Part shown: piece after piece, positions 1 to 10,612 of the stretch
How positions within the stretch are numbered: the first letter of the stretch is position 1
How the letters are laid out: each line of letters starts with the position of its first letter
Position numbers and translations under genes: made by a program
The notes under the pieces: generated by a model
Databases searched by the model: none
What the model saw: only the letters and a program-made list of their open reading frames with translations
Told to the model about the DNA's origin: nothing
IMG/VR virus record: IMGVR_UViG_3300025118_004802
Span: 17,822 to 81,821 of that record
From: a virus
Strand: one strand, 5' to 3'
Length of the DNA stretch: 64,000 bases

Positions 1-3000
1 TAGTGCAGTACACTGACAAAATGCCACTCACCATCGACTATAGAATTTGTCGATACTGCCGCTGGGGATGCGGGGATATCACCTTCCTCCTCATAAATAG
101 CAATTTTTCCATCACTCTTTCGAACACACAACAAGAGTTCCAGGCCGGTGCCCCCCTCATCATAAATCGCCCAGACAGTACCGTAATCCTCAGAGGGGGT
201 TTCCGCCTTTATCCAACAACCAATCGTAAAATCGATGTTGTAGCCGATGCTCGGCCCCTGGATGATATCATACAGATTCGCTTTATACATGCCGCTTGTA
301 CCATCAAAATAAGTACCCATACCCCCCTTGACAGCCTCCCACTTGCCCGGGCTTGGGATTATTGAACCAAGAGGGGCGTCAACGAATAACTGGGGATTGT
401 TGTTTGCATCCGGATGTGGGAGCGCCGGCGATTCGAAGCGTGAACTATCCCGCAGCATGTATGGTTCCGCATTAATTCCATAGTCCATATAAGGAGCATT
501 GCCCATTTGGTACCAAGCGACCAGCGTCCCAGAACATGGATGTTGGTTGAGGTCACAGGGGCCTGCTTGGTTGGCACCAAACTTATAAAGTTGTGTGATA
601 TCACTTCCTGTAAGTTCGGAATTCCAAAATGCAATATCGGTTATTGAGCCCTTAAATTCCGACGTCATGCCGGTATCTTCAGCGCCGATCCCAATTTTGG
701 ACGTGCCAGCATAGGAGGCCGATACGGCGCCATTAGCTACTGCCTTTCCATTCACATAAAGAGTAGAATAGGTAATGCCACCATCTCCGTTATAGCGACC
801 GGTCACGCCTACGTGCATCCATTCACCCGCCTGAGCACTATAAGTGCTAGAGTTAATAGCAGACGCGCCATTTTGTGCCTCCACAAAAAATCGGCCAAGG
901 GTGCCGCCGGATTCCTCAGCCCGGAGATGTATGGTGTCGAGGCCGCCGCCGGCGGGTCCTATGAAAAAAACCACTCCATCTTGCGAAAGTGAAGTAGGCA
1001 CCTTTATCCAAGCAAAAGTAGAAAAAGAAGAGTTTTGAAGTCCTAATTCAGATATAGCCAACCCAGACAAGTAGAGGTCATTTGTTCCATCAAAATAAAT
1101 CGAATAATTGCTATACCACCGAGCATCATTCTCATACCTTCTGGCAACGTTTTGGTTAACTTTATGATATGAGGCAGATATTAAGTGCTGAACATTATCT
1201 AATTGGGCCGAGCTTGAAAGCGTATTTGCTTTCATCCCATACTTAGCGGCGTGTTGTGCAAAAAGAGAGTTTAATGGTTGGCGAACCGTGAGGTTACGCC
1301 ACGGAAGCGCGTTGTATGGAGAGTACTCTTCTGAAGTGTAGTCTCGTGTTCCTCTCGCCATCACCTCTGATGAACCTGGGGCGCTGAATCTCTCGACAAA
1401 AACGCTCTTATTTGTAGTGCGGGTGGGAAGAGTATAATCAATAACTCCAGTGACATAGGATGAGCCACTACTTGCAATCGTGAGGTTCTCTATCGAAAGG
1501 TTGTTAATCCTCCTTCCGCTTGTTTGCACCACTTGGTAATTCTGATCAAAGTTGCCAATCTTTGTGACACCAGAGCTTGTAACTTGTTGAATGTTTGCAA
1601 TGTTAACCGGGCGCTTGGCATAGGTTTCCCTTGTTCTGTTGGCGAAACCAGCGTTCGCATCGGCGGCAGAGCCTGTGAAATCAATAGCACCGCCAGCAAC
1701 AGTTATAGTGCCGGGGGAGGAGCCGACCTCATCGCCCATTATTATGCGGAAACCTTCAGGACGGTCGTACCTCGTGTTAAGATCGCGTTCCGAGGATGAA
1801 TAATTCACGTCTACGTGGCGATATTGGTAGCCTCCAACGTATTTCTCGGTGAAGGGACCCTGAAGTGGTATCTCATAATCAGGACCGTATGAATCATTGT
1901 GAAGATTGGTTAGTGCGGTTCCTTCAAAGCCCGCAACATCCTGAATCTCCTTAACGTACCCTGTGGACACGGAAGAAGAATAAAACGTAAATGGAGCGCT
2001 GTCTTTGGCAACCTCTGTCGGGGATCCATCATTAGCTGAGCCAGTGTGAGTATAATACGATATCCTCTTTTTGGCAGCCGGATTGCCCGACGCGTCTGTG
2101 AATACTGGCTTTAAGACGTCATCGCAGTCTTCAATTTGTTCGAGATCGGAACCTGAGATATATACGTAATCATGGTAAAGTTGTGTAGAATCTTCATCCT
2201 TAACGTTGTCGAACGTTGATAGTACTGATTTTTCTTTTGCGTTTGTTGGGGCGTTAGAACCCCCCTTTATATTTCGTACCTCAACAGCGCTGAATTTGTA
2301 GGGCGAGTCAAGCCGTCGATTTAAAACTTGCAATGAAGCAGACAGATACTCAGTCCTGTTCTCGTTGACTGCGGGATTCCCAGAAGCGCTGATTGCCCCA
2401 ATCGTGCGCTCGGCGCGCTCCTTCCACCAGAAACAATTAACGTCTTGTTGATTTCCAATACCACCAGTCAATTTTGCTGGAGAAGAACCGTTGGCTCCAG
2501 CAGCAACCATCTGCCCCACGACATCCGTAAACACAATTTCATTACCTGCAGATCCGATCCTGGTCGCACTTACAGTTATCGTTGGGTTGGTTCCGAGCGT
2601 GGCGGAAATGCCTGCGACACCATTAGTCGCGTCACCGGCCCCTGTTCCATACGCGACAGAATTAGAAGGTGACGGAGTGCCTCCAGTTATAGCGATAACG
2701 AGTCGAGCAAGAATTGCGGCGGCGGTGCCAGCCGTGCTAACTTCTACCTGATTCGCGGTTCCGGAAGATGGGGTTCCAGACACCATTTTGACAGTTATAT
2801 CGGTACCAGATACGCCGGTGTCTGTCGCAACATTAACTGTAAACTTATCATTGTCGCTGAAACCGGTTAATGTTAACAGATCAGCAAATGAGGCGCCCTT
2901 CGATGGGGCTGCGTGTCCAAATTTCCAGTTATATAGTAATTCGTTAATACCGCGAGCGGCGTCTTCAGGATCTGAGAACTTGCTCTCAAGTGTTGGGAAC

Positions 3001-6000
3001 TTATTCCAATACTTATTCCTTTCGAGTACGTGGCTCTCCACCATGGTGCGGACACCTTCAGAGAATTTTGCCGACGCTGGAATCATTTGAACCAACATCA
3101 GAGTCAGAGAACTGTCAATCCATTTGTAATACTCTAGATATTTTTCAAAATCTATAGTACTATTGGACACCCCTTCAAAGAATAGCTGACGAAGCTTTCC
3201 TAAGATCTTATATTCTTGACGATAGCGATTAACGGGGTCTCCAATCAAATTATTGAAGTCTTTAATAGTGGCAAAGAAATCAATCATCTGGCGCGAGACT
3301 GCCTCGTACATGCTCTTTTCAATCGAGAAGTAATAATTAGTTGGCCTGGAATCGAGAGTGAAATTGACGTCGTCCTGCGAAAGGATGTTTACCATCTCTG
3401 AACTATCAACGTACTCGGGTAATGTTTGTTTTGAGGCATACAAAAATTGTGTGTCCACGACAGTTGTCTGGTTGGCTAAGTAGTCCTCACCACGACCTGT
3501 GTGTTGGGATCTGAGCATTGGACCGAGCCACCCATAAGTGTTTGTACCACCTGGGATGGCTGTAACGGAACCCGAGGATACATCAGGTACCGCAAACCCT
3601 GCTGTGTATCCTGTTCCTCCGTCGCCGGCATCAGAGCCGGTCACGGTTGCAAAATCCCAATCCAACAGAAGGGTCTCTATTGAAGGAAGATAAGAGCCAG
3701 TGCAGTCTTGGAAAACATACGCATTTCTATAAGGGTGTGCAGCACCAAAACTAGTAGGATCCTTTGCGTGAGCCAGAATGGTTGTGTTGTCCAGTACGTC
3801 CAGCCATGCACGTGCAGAGGAAATCTTGGCATCTGACTTTTGTAGGGCCCCCCCCAGGAAGTTCGTCTTGTTTGCTCCAACGAAAACACGCTTCGAGGAC
3901 GTCATGAATTGCTTCGCGTAGTCCCCATCCATGCTGGCAGTTAAGTAAAACTCGTTCTCAATCTGATTATAGTTCAGATTAACACCGTAAAATTCAACTT
4001 TGTATGGTTGGTTGTCTCTTGTTGGTAAGGTTCCCGATACCTCCGAAGATAGTGGATATGAAGACGGGCCGATCTTGACGGCGAAGTTCCAACGTTGGTT
4101 TTCATAAACGCCGGGGATCGCCGAAGACGTGAGAGCCGGATGGAAGAACCCACCCGCAGAACCAGTCAAGATGAATCGCGCGGCGCCGGCCGAAATATCT
4201 TCGGCGCCCGGGGTATAGTCTTTGGCAGCTAATACTTGGAAGTTGGCCACGTCTGGTGAGTTCCAAGCAACCTCTGCGCCCGTTTCAGACTCAGACGTCT
4301 GTTTAACCGTGTGTATACCAAAAATAGACGCCGTTGCAAAATCATTGATAAAGTAGTTTGTCTCGCTGACCTTTTTAGGGGCCGGGAAAATAGCTTCAGC
4401 CTCAAACGTCATACCCCAGCCGCCTGTAAGATGACCAGACCCTGTAATAAAAGGTACTGAATTAGCATTCGCGCTGGCAGTTTGCTGGTATACTACCGCA
4501 TTAAACCGATCGGGGTGATAAAAGTCAGCATACTTCTTTCTTGTTGCGCCGGCGCTTCGGTTATCTCGAATTTTATATGTAACATCACTTCCATATACTT
4601 TTAAATCTATAACTTCTCGGTCAATGCCGTAACAGCGTATTAAGTTGCGGAAGGATTTCTCTGTTCCTTTGGACTTATAGATATAAACTAAGTTATTGTA
4701 AATGTTTTCGTAAATTCTATTTTTAACATTGTAAATATCGTCTGCGAAGATCTTCTCATCGTTGCGAGCAGCCAACTTTTCTATAATGTCTGCGTCGACA
4801 AACATCTCAGGTGCAATTAATCCGACCGATTCAAGCAGTTCTTTCCCGAACGGAAGGGGTTTGGCGCTGGCACTAGTGTACAAGACGTTCTCGCGTATTG
4901 CTGGCAATGCCTCCATCTGGAGATGCATGCTATCAAAGAAGCTAGAGATAACCTGAGTCAGGTTTTTGATTGCTCCAGAATCTTCTTCGATAATCCAGGC
5001 CGGAATCGTATTATATAGAGATGCCGGGTTTGAGTAGTCATAAACTGACCCAGTGGCCAAGAGCTTGGTGCGCAAACTGACCACGCTGGGGTGATCACCG
5101 TAGATAATTGGATCCTCGAATTCTATAGCAGAGGCACTTGACTCGATCATAGCTGACCCAGTATTCCTGGAGTACAAAGCCTCATAACCAGCAAACGTAC
5201 CGTTAGTAATCCTGCCAGAGAAGTCGAGAGCCACTGAGTCTAAGCTTGAATCCCCGGTGATCCCCTCGTTAAACTTATAATAAACACCTAATTGTGTGTT
5301 AGCTGTGTCGCTGTTGGTGCCGCCGCCAACTTGGGAAAACCAATGGCGGCCGACTTGTCGTGCATCACGCTTAGTCTTCCAGTATCTAAATTCGTCTACG
5401 GAACCTGAGGTCTTATACCAACCAATAGAACCAGTTGTGACACCAGGAGTAGTATAGGCGGCGCTGTTCAGGGCGCCGACAGTAGCTACCAGGGCACCAG
5501 TGATCTCATTGATAGCTTGGCCAGTCTCGGTAACTGTATTGACGATGGTTCCGTTTTCATAAACCTGATATGCTAAATCAGATCCGTCATTAACGACAGT
5601 GATAGCATAATGATTCCAAGACCCGGTGCTTGTCAGAGTCAAACCATCGGAGATGGAATACAACATCGTAGAAGTTGCAACGCTTCCAGATTGCAGGCTG
5701 GCCTTGAGCCCACTAGTTGCGGCCGCACCATTGTTATAATAATAAACGTAGAAGCGCCCATACGGTGAGGAGGCGTCGGACCCAGAAAGTTGGGAGTTAG
5801 AAAGGTCGAAGAGTACCTGAGTTTGAGTGGTGACGTCCGGATCTAAATCTCCAAACTTTACCCAGAACTCCATCGTGGCGCCTGAAGAGAGATCGAATTT
5901 TAAGTTAGATTCTTGATTTTCAGTCGGTGACCAGACATTGGAACCACTGAAAGTTTTGTAAAGAGGTGTCGTAGTCATCCCGCTGGATGCGGTATGAGGA

Positions 6001-6428
6001 CCTCCGTAAAAAATAATATACTCTTTACTGGTCGGATTGCCGGGCTGGGCCGAATCAATTGCGTATCCAGTAGAAGGGTTACCACCAAAAGTAACATACC
6101 CGTTCGTGCGAGGATACTCATTATTAAAGATGTATAAATCAACACCGGAAGAACTATTCTCCCACTCTAATTTTTCTTGGTGTGAACCATCATAAGGATA
6201 GTTTTTTAAAATACGATTAATCGAATCGTCATAATACTTCTCGGCTGAACCGTATTTAACAAAATTTGACGCTGATGAGAAATCTACGTGTGGGAGGAAC
6301 CGATTCTTCTTCTTAAGATAATCTTTTATATAGCCTACCGACTCTACTTCGGTGGCCACGGCCTCAAGGCTTTTATCCTCCAGGGTCGTGTTACTATGTT
6401 TCTTAAACAGATCTTTTATGCTGCTCAT
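1..6428 (-). CDS. Giant virion structural protein with LamG-like domains (3' end outside window)
   Basis: The minus-strand frame starts at an ATG whose A is 6428, overlapping the stop of the upstream gene as ATGA. I translated both ends and several stretches and found no stop; the frame runs off the left edge, giving at least 2,140 residues. Three regions look like LamG/concanavalin-type sandwich domains: near residues 95-320 (with MEFWVKFGDLDPD), near 1790-1945 (DIAFWNSELTGSDITQLY), and at the window edge (FTIGCWIKA ... DGEWHFVSV). A Ser/Thr/Gly-rich segment around 2500-2850 resembles one in the next gene upstream. Such proteins usually form tail fibres or baseplate-attached adhesins that bind surface glycans. 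Its place at the end of a T4-like baseplate block fits that role. The exact virion position is unknown. Confidence 0.8.
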   Translation of the reverse strand, partial: MSSIKDLFKKHSNTTLEDKSLEAVATEVESVGYIKDYLKKKNRFLPHVDFSSASNFVKYGSAEKYYDDSINRILKNYPYDGSHQEKLEWENSSSGVDLYIFNNEYPRTNGYVTFGGNPSTGYAIDSAQPGNPTSKEYIIFYGGPHTASSGMTTTPLYKTFSGSNVWSPTENQESNLKFDLSSGATMEFWVKFGDLDPDVTTQTQVLFDLSNSQLSGSDASSPYGRFYVYYYNNGAAATSGLKASLQSGSVATSTMLYSISDGLTLTSTGSWNHYAITVVNDGSDLAYQVYENGTIVNTVTETGQAINEITGALVATVGALNSAAYTTPGVTTGSIGWYKTSGSVDEFRYWKTKRDARQVGRHWFSQVGGGTNSDTANTQLGVYYKFNEGITGDSSLDSVALDFSGRITNGTFAGYEALYSRNTGSAMIESSASAIEFEDPIIYGDHPSVVSLRTKLLATGSVYDYSNPASLYNTIPAWIIEEDSGAIKNLTQVISSFFDSMHLQMEALPAIRENVLYTSASAKPLPFGKELLESVGLIAPEMFVDADIIEKLAARNDEKIFADDIYNVKNRIYENIYNNLVYIYKSKGTEKSFRNLIRCYGIDREVIDLKVYGSDVTYKIRDNRSAGATRKKYADFYHPDRFNAVVYQQTASANANSVPFITGSGHLTGGWGMTFEAEAIFPAPKKVSETNYFINDFATASIFGIHTVKQTSESETGAEVAWNSPDVANFQVLAAKDYTPGAEDISAGAARFILTGSAGGFFHPALTSSAIPGVYENQRWNFAVKIGPSSYPLSSEVSGTLPTRDNQPYKVEFYGVNLNYNQIENEFYLTASMDGDYAKQFMTSSKRVFVGANKTNFLGGALQKSDAKISSARAWLDVLDNTTILAHAKDPTSFGAAHPYRNAYVFQDCTGSYLPSIETLLLDWDFATVTGSDAGDGGTGYTAGFAVPDVSSGSVTAIPGGTNTYGWLGPMLRSQHTGRGEDYLANQTTVVDTQFLYASKQTLPEYVDSSEMVNILSQDDVNFTLDSRPTNYYFSIEKSMYEAVSRQMIDFFATIKDFNNLIGDPVNRYRQEYKILGKLRQLFFEGVSNSTIDFEKYLEYYKWIDSSLTLMLVQMIPASAKFSEGVRTMVESHVLERNKYWNKFPTLESKFSDPEDAARGINELLYNWKFGHAAPSKGASFADLLTLTGFSDNDKFTVNVATDTGVSGTDITVKMVSGTPSSGTANQVEVSTAGTAAAILARLVIAITGGTPSPSNSVAYGTGAGDATNGVAGISATLGTNPTITVSATRIGSAGNEIVFTDVVGQMVAAGANGSSPAKLTGGIGNQQDVNCFWWKERAERTIGAISASGNPAVNENRTEYLSASLQVLNRRLDSPYKFSAVEVRNIKGGSNAPTNAKEKSVLSTFDNVKDEDSTQLYHDYVYISGSDLEQIEDCDDVLKPVFTDASGNPAAKKRISYYTHTGSANDGSPTEVAKDSAPFTFYSSSVSTGYVKEIQDVAGFEGTALTNLHNDSYGPDYEIPLQGPFTEKYVGGYQYRHVDVNYSSSERDLNTRYDRPEGFRIIMGDEVGSSPGTITVAGGAIDFTGSAADANAGFANRTRETYAKRPVNIANIQQVTSSGVTKIGNFDQNYQVVQTSGRRINNLSIENLTIASSGSSYVTGVIDYTLPTRTTNKSVFVERFSAPGSSEVMARGTRDYTSEEYSPYNALPWRNLTVRQPLNSLFAQHAAKYGMKANTLSSSAQLDNVQHLISASYHKVNQNVARRYENDARWYSNYSIYFDGTNDLYLSGLAISELGLQNSSFSTFAWIKVPTSLSQDGVVFFIGPAGGGLDTIHLRAEESGGTLGRFFVEAQNGASAINSSTYSAQAGEWMHVGVTGRYNGDGGITYSTLYVNGKAVANGAVSASYAGTSKIGIGAEDTGMTSEFKGSITDIAFWNSELTGSDITQLYKFGANQAGPCDLNQHPCSGTLVAWYQMGNAPYMDYGINAEPYMLRDSSRFESPALPHPDANNNPQLFVDAPLGSIIPSPGKWEAVKGGMGTYFDGTSGMYKANLYDIIQGPSIGYNIDFTIGCWIKAETPSEDYGTVWAIYDEGGTGLELLLCVRKSDGKIAIYEEEGDIPASPAAVSTNSIVDGEWHFVSVLH

Positions 6429-8344
6429 TCTTCTACTCTAAACTTGTAACTCTCTTTGCTCTCAATATATTTTCCGCTAAGGTAATAGAGGTATCGGACT
6501 GTATAGGAGTAGCCAGCTTCTAAAATACTGACATCGAAATCAAAGTAGCTCCCCGTAACATCATAAGATAACTTGGTATAATTATCGCTTCCTGTACCAA
6601 ATGCTACAACTTCAAACTCGTCTATAGTGCGAGAAATATTATAATAGACGCTCTCAATGGTATAATTCGCGATCTCTTGTGTTACTTTTGTATATACATT
6701 AGGAGTCCAGTCTTTTTGCCTGGTGAATAATCGGAATCTTGTATTCTTTTCTTCTTTATTATAAGACGGCTTCAAATTGGTCATACTACTAACGATATCT
6801 GGGCTAGGATTATAATTCGAGGCTTGAAAAACTTTAGGGTCAGAGGAGCCAGTATGGAACTCCGTGGTATCGTTATGCCACATATCGAAAACTCGTGTCA
6901 AAGCAGTTGTACCAGTCACAGCAATGCTGGCTGAATAGATGCCTGTGGAAACGATGCCCCCTGTGGCATTCAAGTCTGCTGCGGCCGCGACGTCTCCGCC
7001 AACGCTCAATTCTAACTTGTTTGTACCGGGAGTTGTATTAGTATCAGAACCCGAATACAAGCTTACAAAGATAGCCTTGTTAGTGAGGTTCGGGATTTCC
7101 TGCAACTGGCCGCGGACATAGTTATATAAATACAGCGTATTAAGGTTGTCGGCTGCTGTCGCGATACTACTGCTAAAATAAAAGTCGCCGCGATTGTCGG
7201 ATACCGAAGAGTCCCATCGAGCTTCGATAATAGGGCGTTTGAAGAAGTACTGCGACCCCCGAGCAAAAAACTTTTTAGTGTACTGCGAGACGCTACTACT
7301 CTCCAGACTAGAGGTCAGCTTCACACACAGTCCATGGTTACTAAGGCCAGCGGTGGCTCCGCCTTTGATCCAATCTTCAACGAGGGGGGTGATATCTAGT
7401 TCTATATCTTCAGTGCCATTTGGCATTGCCACATCAAACCACGTTCTTGTGGAGGCATTCTTTATCTCATTGAAAGAACCGCCGTCTGTTGCGATCCCCT
7501 CAGTGTCAAACCAGGGTGTCCATTGGGAACCTGAGTAAAACCCTTGTACCGACCCCGTATTCATCGACGCGCTAGCGTACGTCGTGCCGTCAACTAAGGT
7601 ACCATTAATGTGCGTGTTACCTATTTGACCGGCTTCTGTTTGATACAGTGTAACAATCGCACTTGAACCATCCCAGGACGCGCTGATCGGAACAGAGCCT
7701 GCAGCTAGGGCGCCCGTGAGTGTGTTATAGACCGCATTGGCTAAGTTGGCCGCAGAACTCATATCCGAAAGACCCACCGAAGTTGCCGTTGAGGCGGCGC
7801 GGGCCAAAGAAGTATCACAAGTGGCTGTATAAGATGTGCCATCAGTGCCGCTGAGGATTAGCGTTTTTCCGTTCATCCCAGTATTTGCTGTGGCTATCGC
7901 CGTCACGGAACCGGTAGCGGCGACCAAAAGATCGCTAGCTTGCAGCCAGTTTGAACCAGTAGAGCCATACGTTAAATTAGAGTAAGCCTCCATGTCCATC
8001 CCATAACCTTCTTGCCAGGATTGAGATAAAGCAATTACGGTATATGTTGCATCCCTGGGAATTGATGAACCATGGGGCGCGTTAAACATGCGTAGGTAAA
8101 AAGTCACGCTGCCGCTAGCTGGGATGTCTTCGTTTGTTCGATCGGTAGAAATTGTGCTTATTGGAAATTCAATGATAGCTCGGGACAATTCTTGTGATGT
8201 GGAAGATTCCTGACCGAAAATATGGAAAATCTCCAAGATGTCGGCGCGGCCCATATTAGATCCAGTGGCGCGAGTGCTTAGGTTGCTCTCAAAAGCATTT
8301 GTAATCGTGTTGTCGGCGCCAGCCGTATACCTTTTAATCGCCAT
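6425..8344 (-). CDS. Putative tail/baseplate-associated structural protein (639 aa)
   Basis: Encodes 639 residues rich in Ser, Thr, Gly and Asn with little charge, typical of beta-rich tail proteins. The N-terminal third contains IIEFPIS, FYLRMFNA and SWQEGYGMDME, a pattern like DNRLRE-type beta domains that link fibre modules. Residues near 140-260 form an alternating Ala/Thr/Gly block (KTLILSGTDGTSYTAT and following) resembling a segment in the downstream LamG protein. The C-terminal part is beta-rich and ends YLSGKYIESKESYKFRVEE. It sits between the gp6-like gene (one-base TAATG overlap) and the LamG giant (ATGA overlap), so co-translation and assembly with the baseplate or fibres are likely. 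No enzymatic motif is visible. The family assignment is tentative. Confidence 0.7.
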   Translation of the reverse strand: MAIKRYTAGADNTITNAFESNLSTRATGSNMGRADILEIFHIFGQESSTSQELSRAIIEFPISTISTDRTNEDIPASGSVTFYLRMFNAPHGSSIPRDATYTVIALSQSWQEGYGMDMEAYSNLTYGSTGSNWLQASDLLVAATGSVTAIATANTGMNGKTLILSGTDGTSYTATCDTSLARAASTATSVGLSDMSSAANLANAVYNTLTGALAAGSVPISASWDGSSAIVTLYQTEAGQIGNTHINGTLVDGTTYASASMNTGSVQGFYSGSQWTPWFDTEGIATDGGSFNEIKNASTRTWFDVAMPNGTEDIELDITPLVEDWIKGGATAGLSNHGLCVKLTSSLESSSVSQYTKKFFARGSQYFFKRPIIEARWDSSVSDNRGDFYFSSSIATAADNLNTLYLYNYVRGQLQEIPNLTNKAIFVSLYSGSDTNTTPGTNKLELSVGGDVAAAADLNATGGIVSTGIYSASIAVTGTTALTRVFDMWHNDTTEFHTGSSDPKVFQASNYNPSPDIVSSMTNLKPSYNKEEKNTRFRLFTRQKDWTPNVYTKVTQEIANYTIESVYYNISRTIDEFEVVAFGTGSDNYTKLSYDVTGSYFDFDVSILEAGYSYTVRYLYYLSGKYIESKESYKFRVEE

Positions 8345-10143
8345 TACTTGAGTGTCCCTTTAATATCGCTATCAGGATACTTAATCTCCCAGATAAAGTT
8401 TTCTGGAAATGCGATGTACCTTCCATCGGCGCTTTGGTAGTCCTCGATCACGAAAGAGACGGTTGAGTAGTTACTCCCTTCCTTTTTAGTAATATCAACT
8501 GTTACCACATCAACAATCCCTCCTACATCATTAATTACATTATAGATATCTGAGATATAGAACGGCTGCGCAATATTGGGCAATATTTCGAAATGTTCAG
8601 CCAAGGCGTCCTGAACATCTTTCAACACATCAAATCGGTTTGCTTCCACGTCTGCAATCGCCACAAATTCAATACCCAGATTAACCAGACGTGCGTCTAG
8701 TATATCTATAGTATCATTGACCATCTTAACACTAGCTAACCAATTTTTTAAATTTTGTTTGATAGTTGAGTTAGTTTCAACAAGTTTCTCAGAAGAGTCT
8801 TCCGAAATAACATACAAATTTAGATTCCTCTTGAATGAATCTTTGTCTTGCACTATATTACAACGCTTGATAGCCCCCAAATCAGACGGCATATTGTATA
8901 TCATGCTTATATAGTCCTGCTTCGTCACCGCTCGATTCTGGGTTGCAAAGTGAGAAAAAGCACGATGCTTCAACTCCTCTGAGGTAGGGTATGAAATACT
9001 ACCCACAATTGAATCTTCGTTCGAAACCTCTAGCGAATTCATGACCGCCGTTGCGGCGTTTGCCGAAAGGCTTGCAAAGTTGGGAAAACGAAACGAGGGA
9101 TTAGCAACAGTGTCTAGTGCTGTCGGGGCAACGTTCATGTTTGAACTGTTGTTTACTCTATAGACAACTGTCAGCGTAGTGTTGGAGGGACCCACTCCGA
9201 GCTTGTCTGTTGCAATCAGGTTGTTTGGGTCTAGAGTCTTGTCAGAGAAATAGTCCTTTCCGTGCACATCCAGCACAACGTTGCTCGGATCTGCCACAGA
9301 CTTTGTAGTTAATTCTGAATCGGATCCGAAACCAAACTGAAGATATACCTGAGTACGCTGGCGCTCCACTGTAAAGCGTCGAGGGACGGGTACTGCGGTC
9401 AACAACGATTGTACAGAATCTGCATTCGTACCCCTATTTTTTAATGATTTATAGACTACGTCCTGAGAAAGATAATCAACTTCATGATATTCATTACCGT
9501 CCGAATCGGTCACAGAGATAATTTCGGTGATGTTGTTGCCCGAGATCCTAACTCTCTTGAATTTCTCAAATGTTCCCACTTGTGCGGTTTCGCGTACAAG
9601 TTGACCTGACATTACCTGTCCGTACGCTTTGATGGCGAAATAGGTTGTATTGCCAGTATCAGGATCTTGGCGCGCCGAGACTTTTCCAGCTACAAACCGC
9701 GTATTGGCAAAATTGACGTCCTCATTAAGAATAAAGCCGCGGCCGTCGGCGGTCATAAATTCACTACCTTTCTCTAAAACTGGCAGATAGCTTGTATCTG
9801 GGCCGGTGCCGATAGTGTTGGCTGGCACAATAATATAGAAAGAGGCCACGCCCACGGACGAAGGCGCCAAATCCAACTTGAAGCCCAGCTGTTTGCTAAG
9901 CTTGATAATGTTGTCGTACTCTAATGCGGTTGATAAAAACGACTCGTTTGCCTGATAATCAACATAGAAGGAGAGCATGTCTCCCACATAGGCCACTGTG
10001 TCTAGGAGTAATGAACCAAAGCCGGCTTCATTGAAGTCTCTAAAGGTGTCAGGATAGTATCTCTTCGCGTATTGTACTAATTCATTTTTTATTGATACAA
10101 AATCTCTACTAGTATAACTGACAGCGACTTTCTTCTTTGGCAT
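8344..10143 (-). CDS. Baseplate wedge protein, T4 gp6-like (J-like)
   Basis: The 599-residue protein begins with SYTSRDFVSIKNELVQYAKR, then FNEAGFGSLLLDTVAYVGDM and FYVDYQANESFL. This is the characteristic opening of gp6/baseplate-J proteins of T4-like phages. In T4, gp6 dimers form the continuous ring of the baseplate wedges and control sheath contraction. The length is close to T4 gp6 (660 residues). The C-terminal half has the J-like features KQDYISMIYNMPSDLGAIKR and an alternating beta region with ISDIYNVINDVGGIVDVV. It lies directly downstream of the gp25-like gene, as in many T4-like genomes. A purine-rich GGAGAGG stretch precedes the ATG. Confidence 0.93.
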   Translation of the reverse strand: MPKKKVAVSYTSRDFVSIKNELVQYAKRYYPDTFRDFNEAGFGSLLLDTVAYVGDMLSFYVDYQANESFLSTALEYDNIIKLSKQLGFKLDLAPSSVGVASFYIIVPANTIGTGPDTSYLPVLEKGSEFMTADGRGFILNEDVNFANTRFVAGKVSARQDPDTGNTTYFAIKAYGQVMSGQLVRETAQVGTFEKFKRVRISGNNITEIISVTDSDGNEYHEVDYLSQDVVYKSLKNRGTNADSVQSLLTAVPVPRRFTVERQRTQVYLQFGFGSDSELTTKSVADPSNVVLDVHGKDYFSDKTLDPNNLIATDKLGVGPSNTTLTVVYRVNNSSNMNVAPTALDTVANPSFRFPNFASLSANAATAVMNSLEVSNEDSIVGSISYPTSEELKHRAFSHFATQNRAVTKQDYISMIYNMPSDLGAIKRCNIVQDKDSFKRNLNLYVISEDSSEKLVETNSTIKQNLKNWLASVKMVNDTIDILDARLVNLGIEFVAIADVEANRFDVLKDVQDALAEHFEILPNIAQPFYISDIYNVINDVGGIVDVVTVDITKKEGSNYSTVSFVIEDYQSADGRYIAFPENFIWEIKYPDSDIKGTLK

Positions 10144-10161
10144 TAACTTTTCCTCTCCACC

Positions 10162-10560
10162 CTAAATAGTTTGAAATCCGGTATTTCTTACAGTTGAATT
10201 GGTCACCTCAAACCTGTCTTTTATGTTTATTCCAGGTATATGGTACTCGATAGAGATCGACAACAACTGAGTTGTGTCATCGAAGCCGATATTGACCGCG
10301 CTTAACTTAATAAAGGGCATATACTTGCGGACCTGCTGGTTGATACGAGACCTTAAATTTTCCTCAAGCGCATATGAGTTTTGAGAAAACAGGTAGTTTC
10401 GGAGTCCTACGCCAAAGGTTGGGTCCATCATCCGTTCACCAGGGGCGGTGAGAATTAGATTTTTTAAATTTTGTTTAAATACTTGCGTCAAAGTTGTGTT
10501 CATCACATAACCGTCTTCGGTGTCCCTCTCAAACGGCAGTGCTGGTGATATAAAAGCCAT
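10162..10560 (-). CDS. Baseplate wedge protein, T4 gp25-like
   Basis: A complete gp25-like (GPW_gp25 family) protein of 132 residues, almost exactly the T4 length. Diagnostic stretches are TTLTQVFKQNLKNLILTAPG, the turn GERMMDPTFGVGLRNYLF, and a C-terminal beta region (LLSISIEYHIPG). Proteins of this family are lysozyme-like folds without activity; they sit in the inner baseplate and nucleate the sheath. An AGAGGAC stretch lies a few bases upstream of the ATG, and the 52-base gap upstream is AT-rich. It is followed 18 bases later by the gp6-like gene. Confidence 0.95.
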   Translation of the reverse strand: MAFISPALPFERDTEDGYVMNTTLTQVFKQNLKNLILTAPGERMMDPTFGVGLRNYLFSQNSYALEENLRSRINQQVRKYMPFIKLSAVNIGFDDTTQLLSISIEYHIPGINIKDRFEVTNSTVRNTGFQTI

Positions 10561-10612
10561 ATTAATGTCCTCTTGATGTTAGTAAATATTTCAACTAAAA
10601 TATTATTCCCTA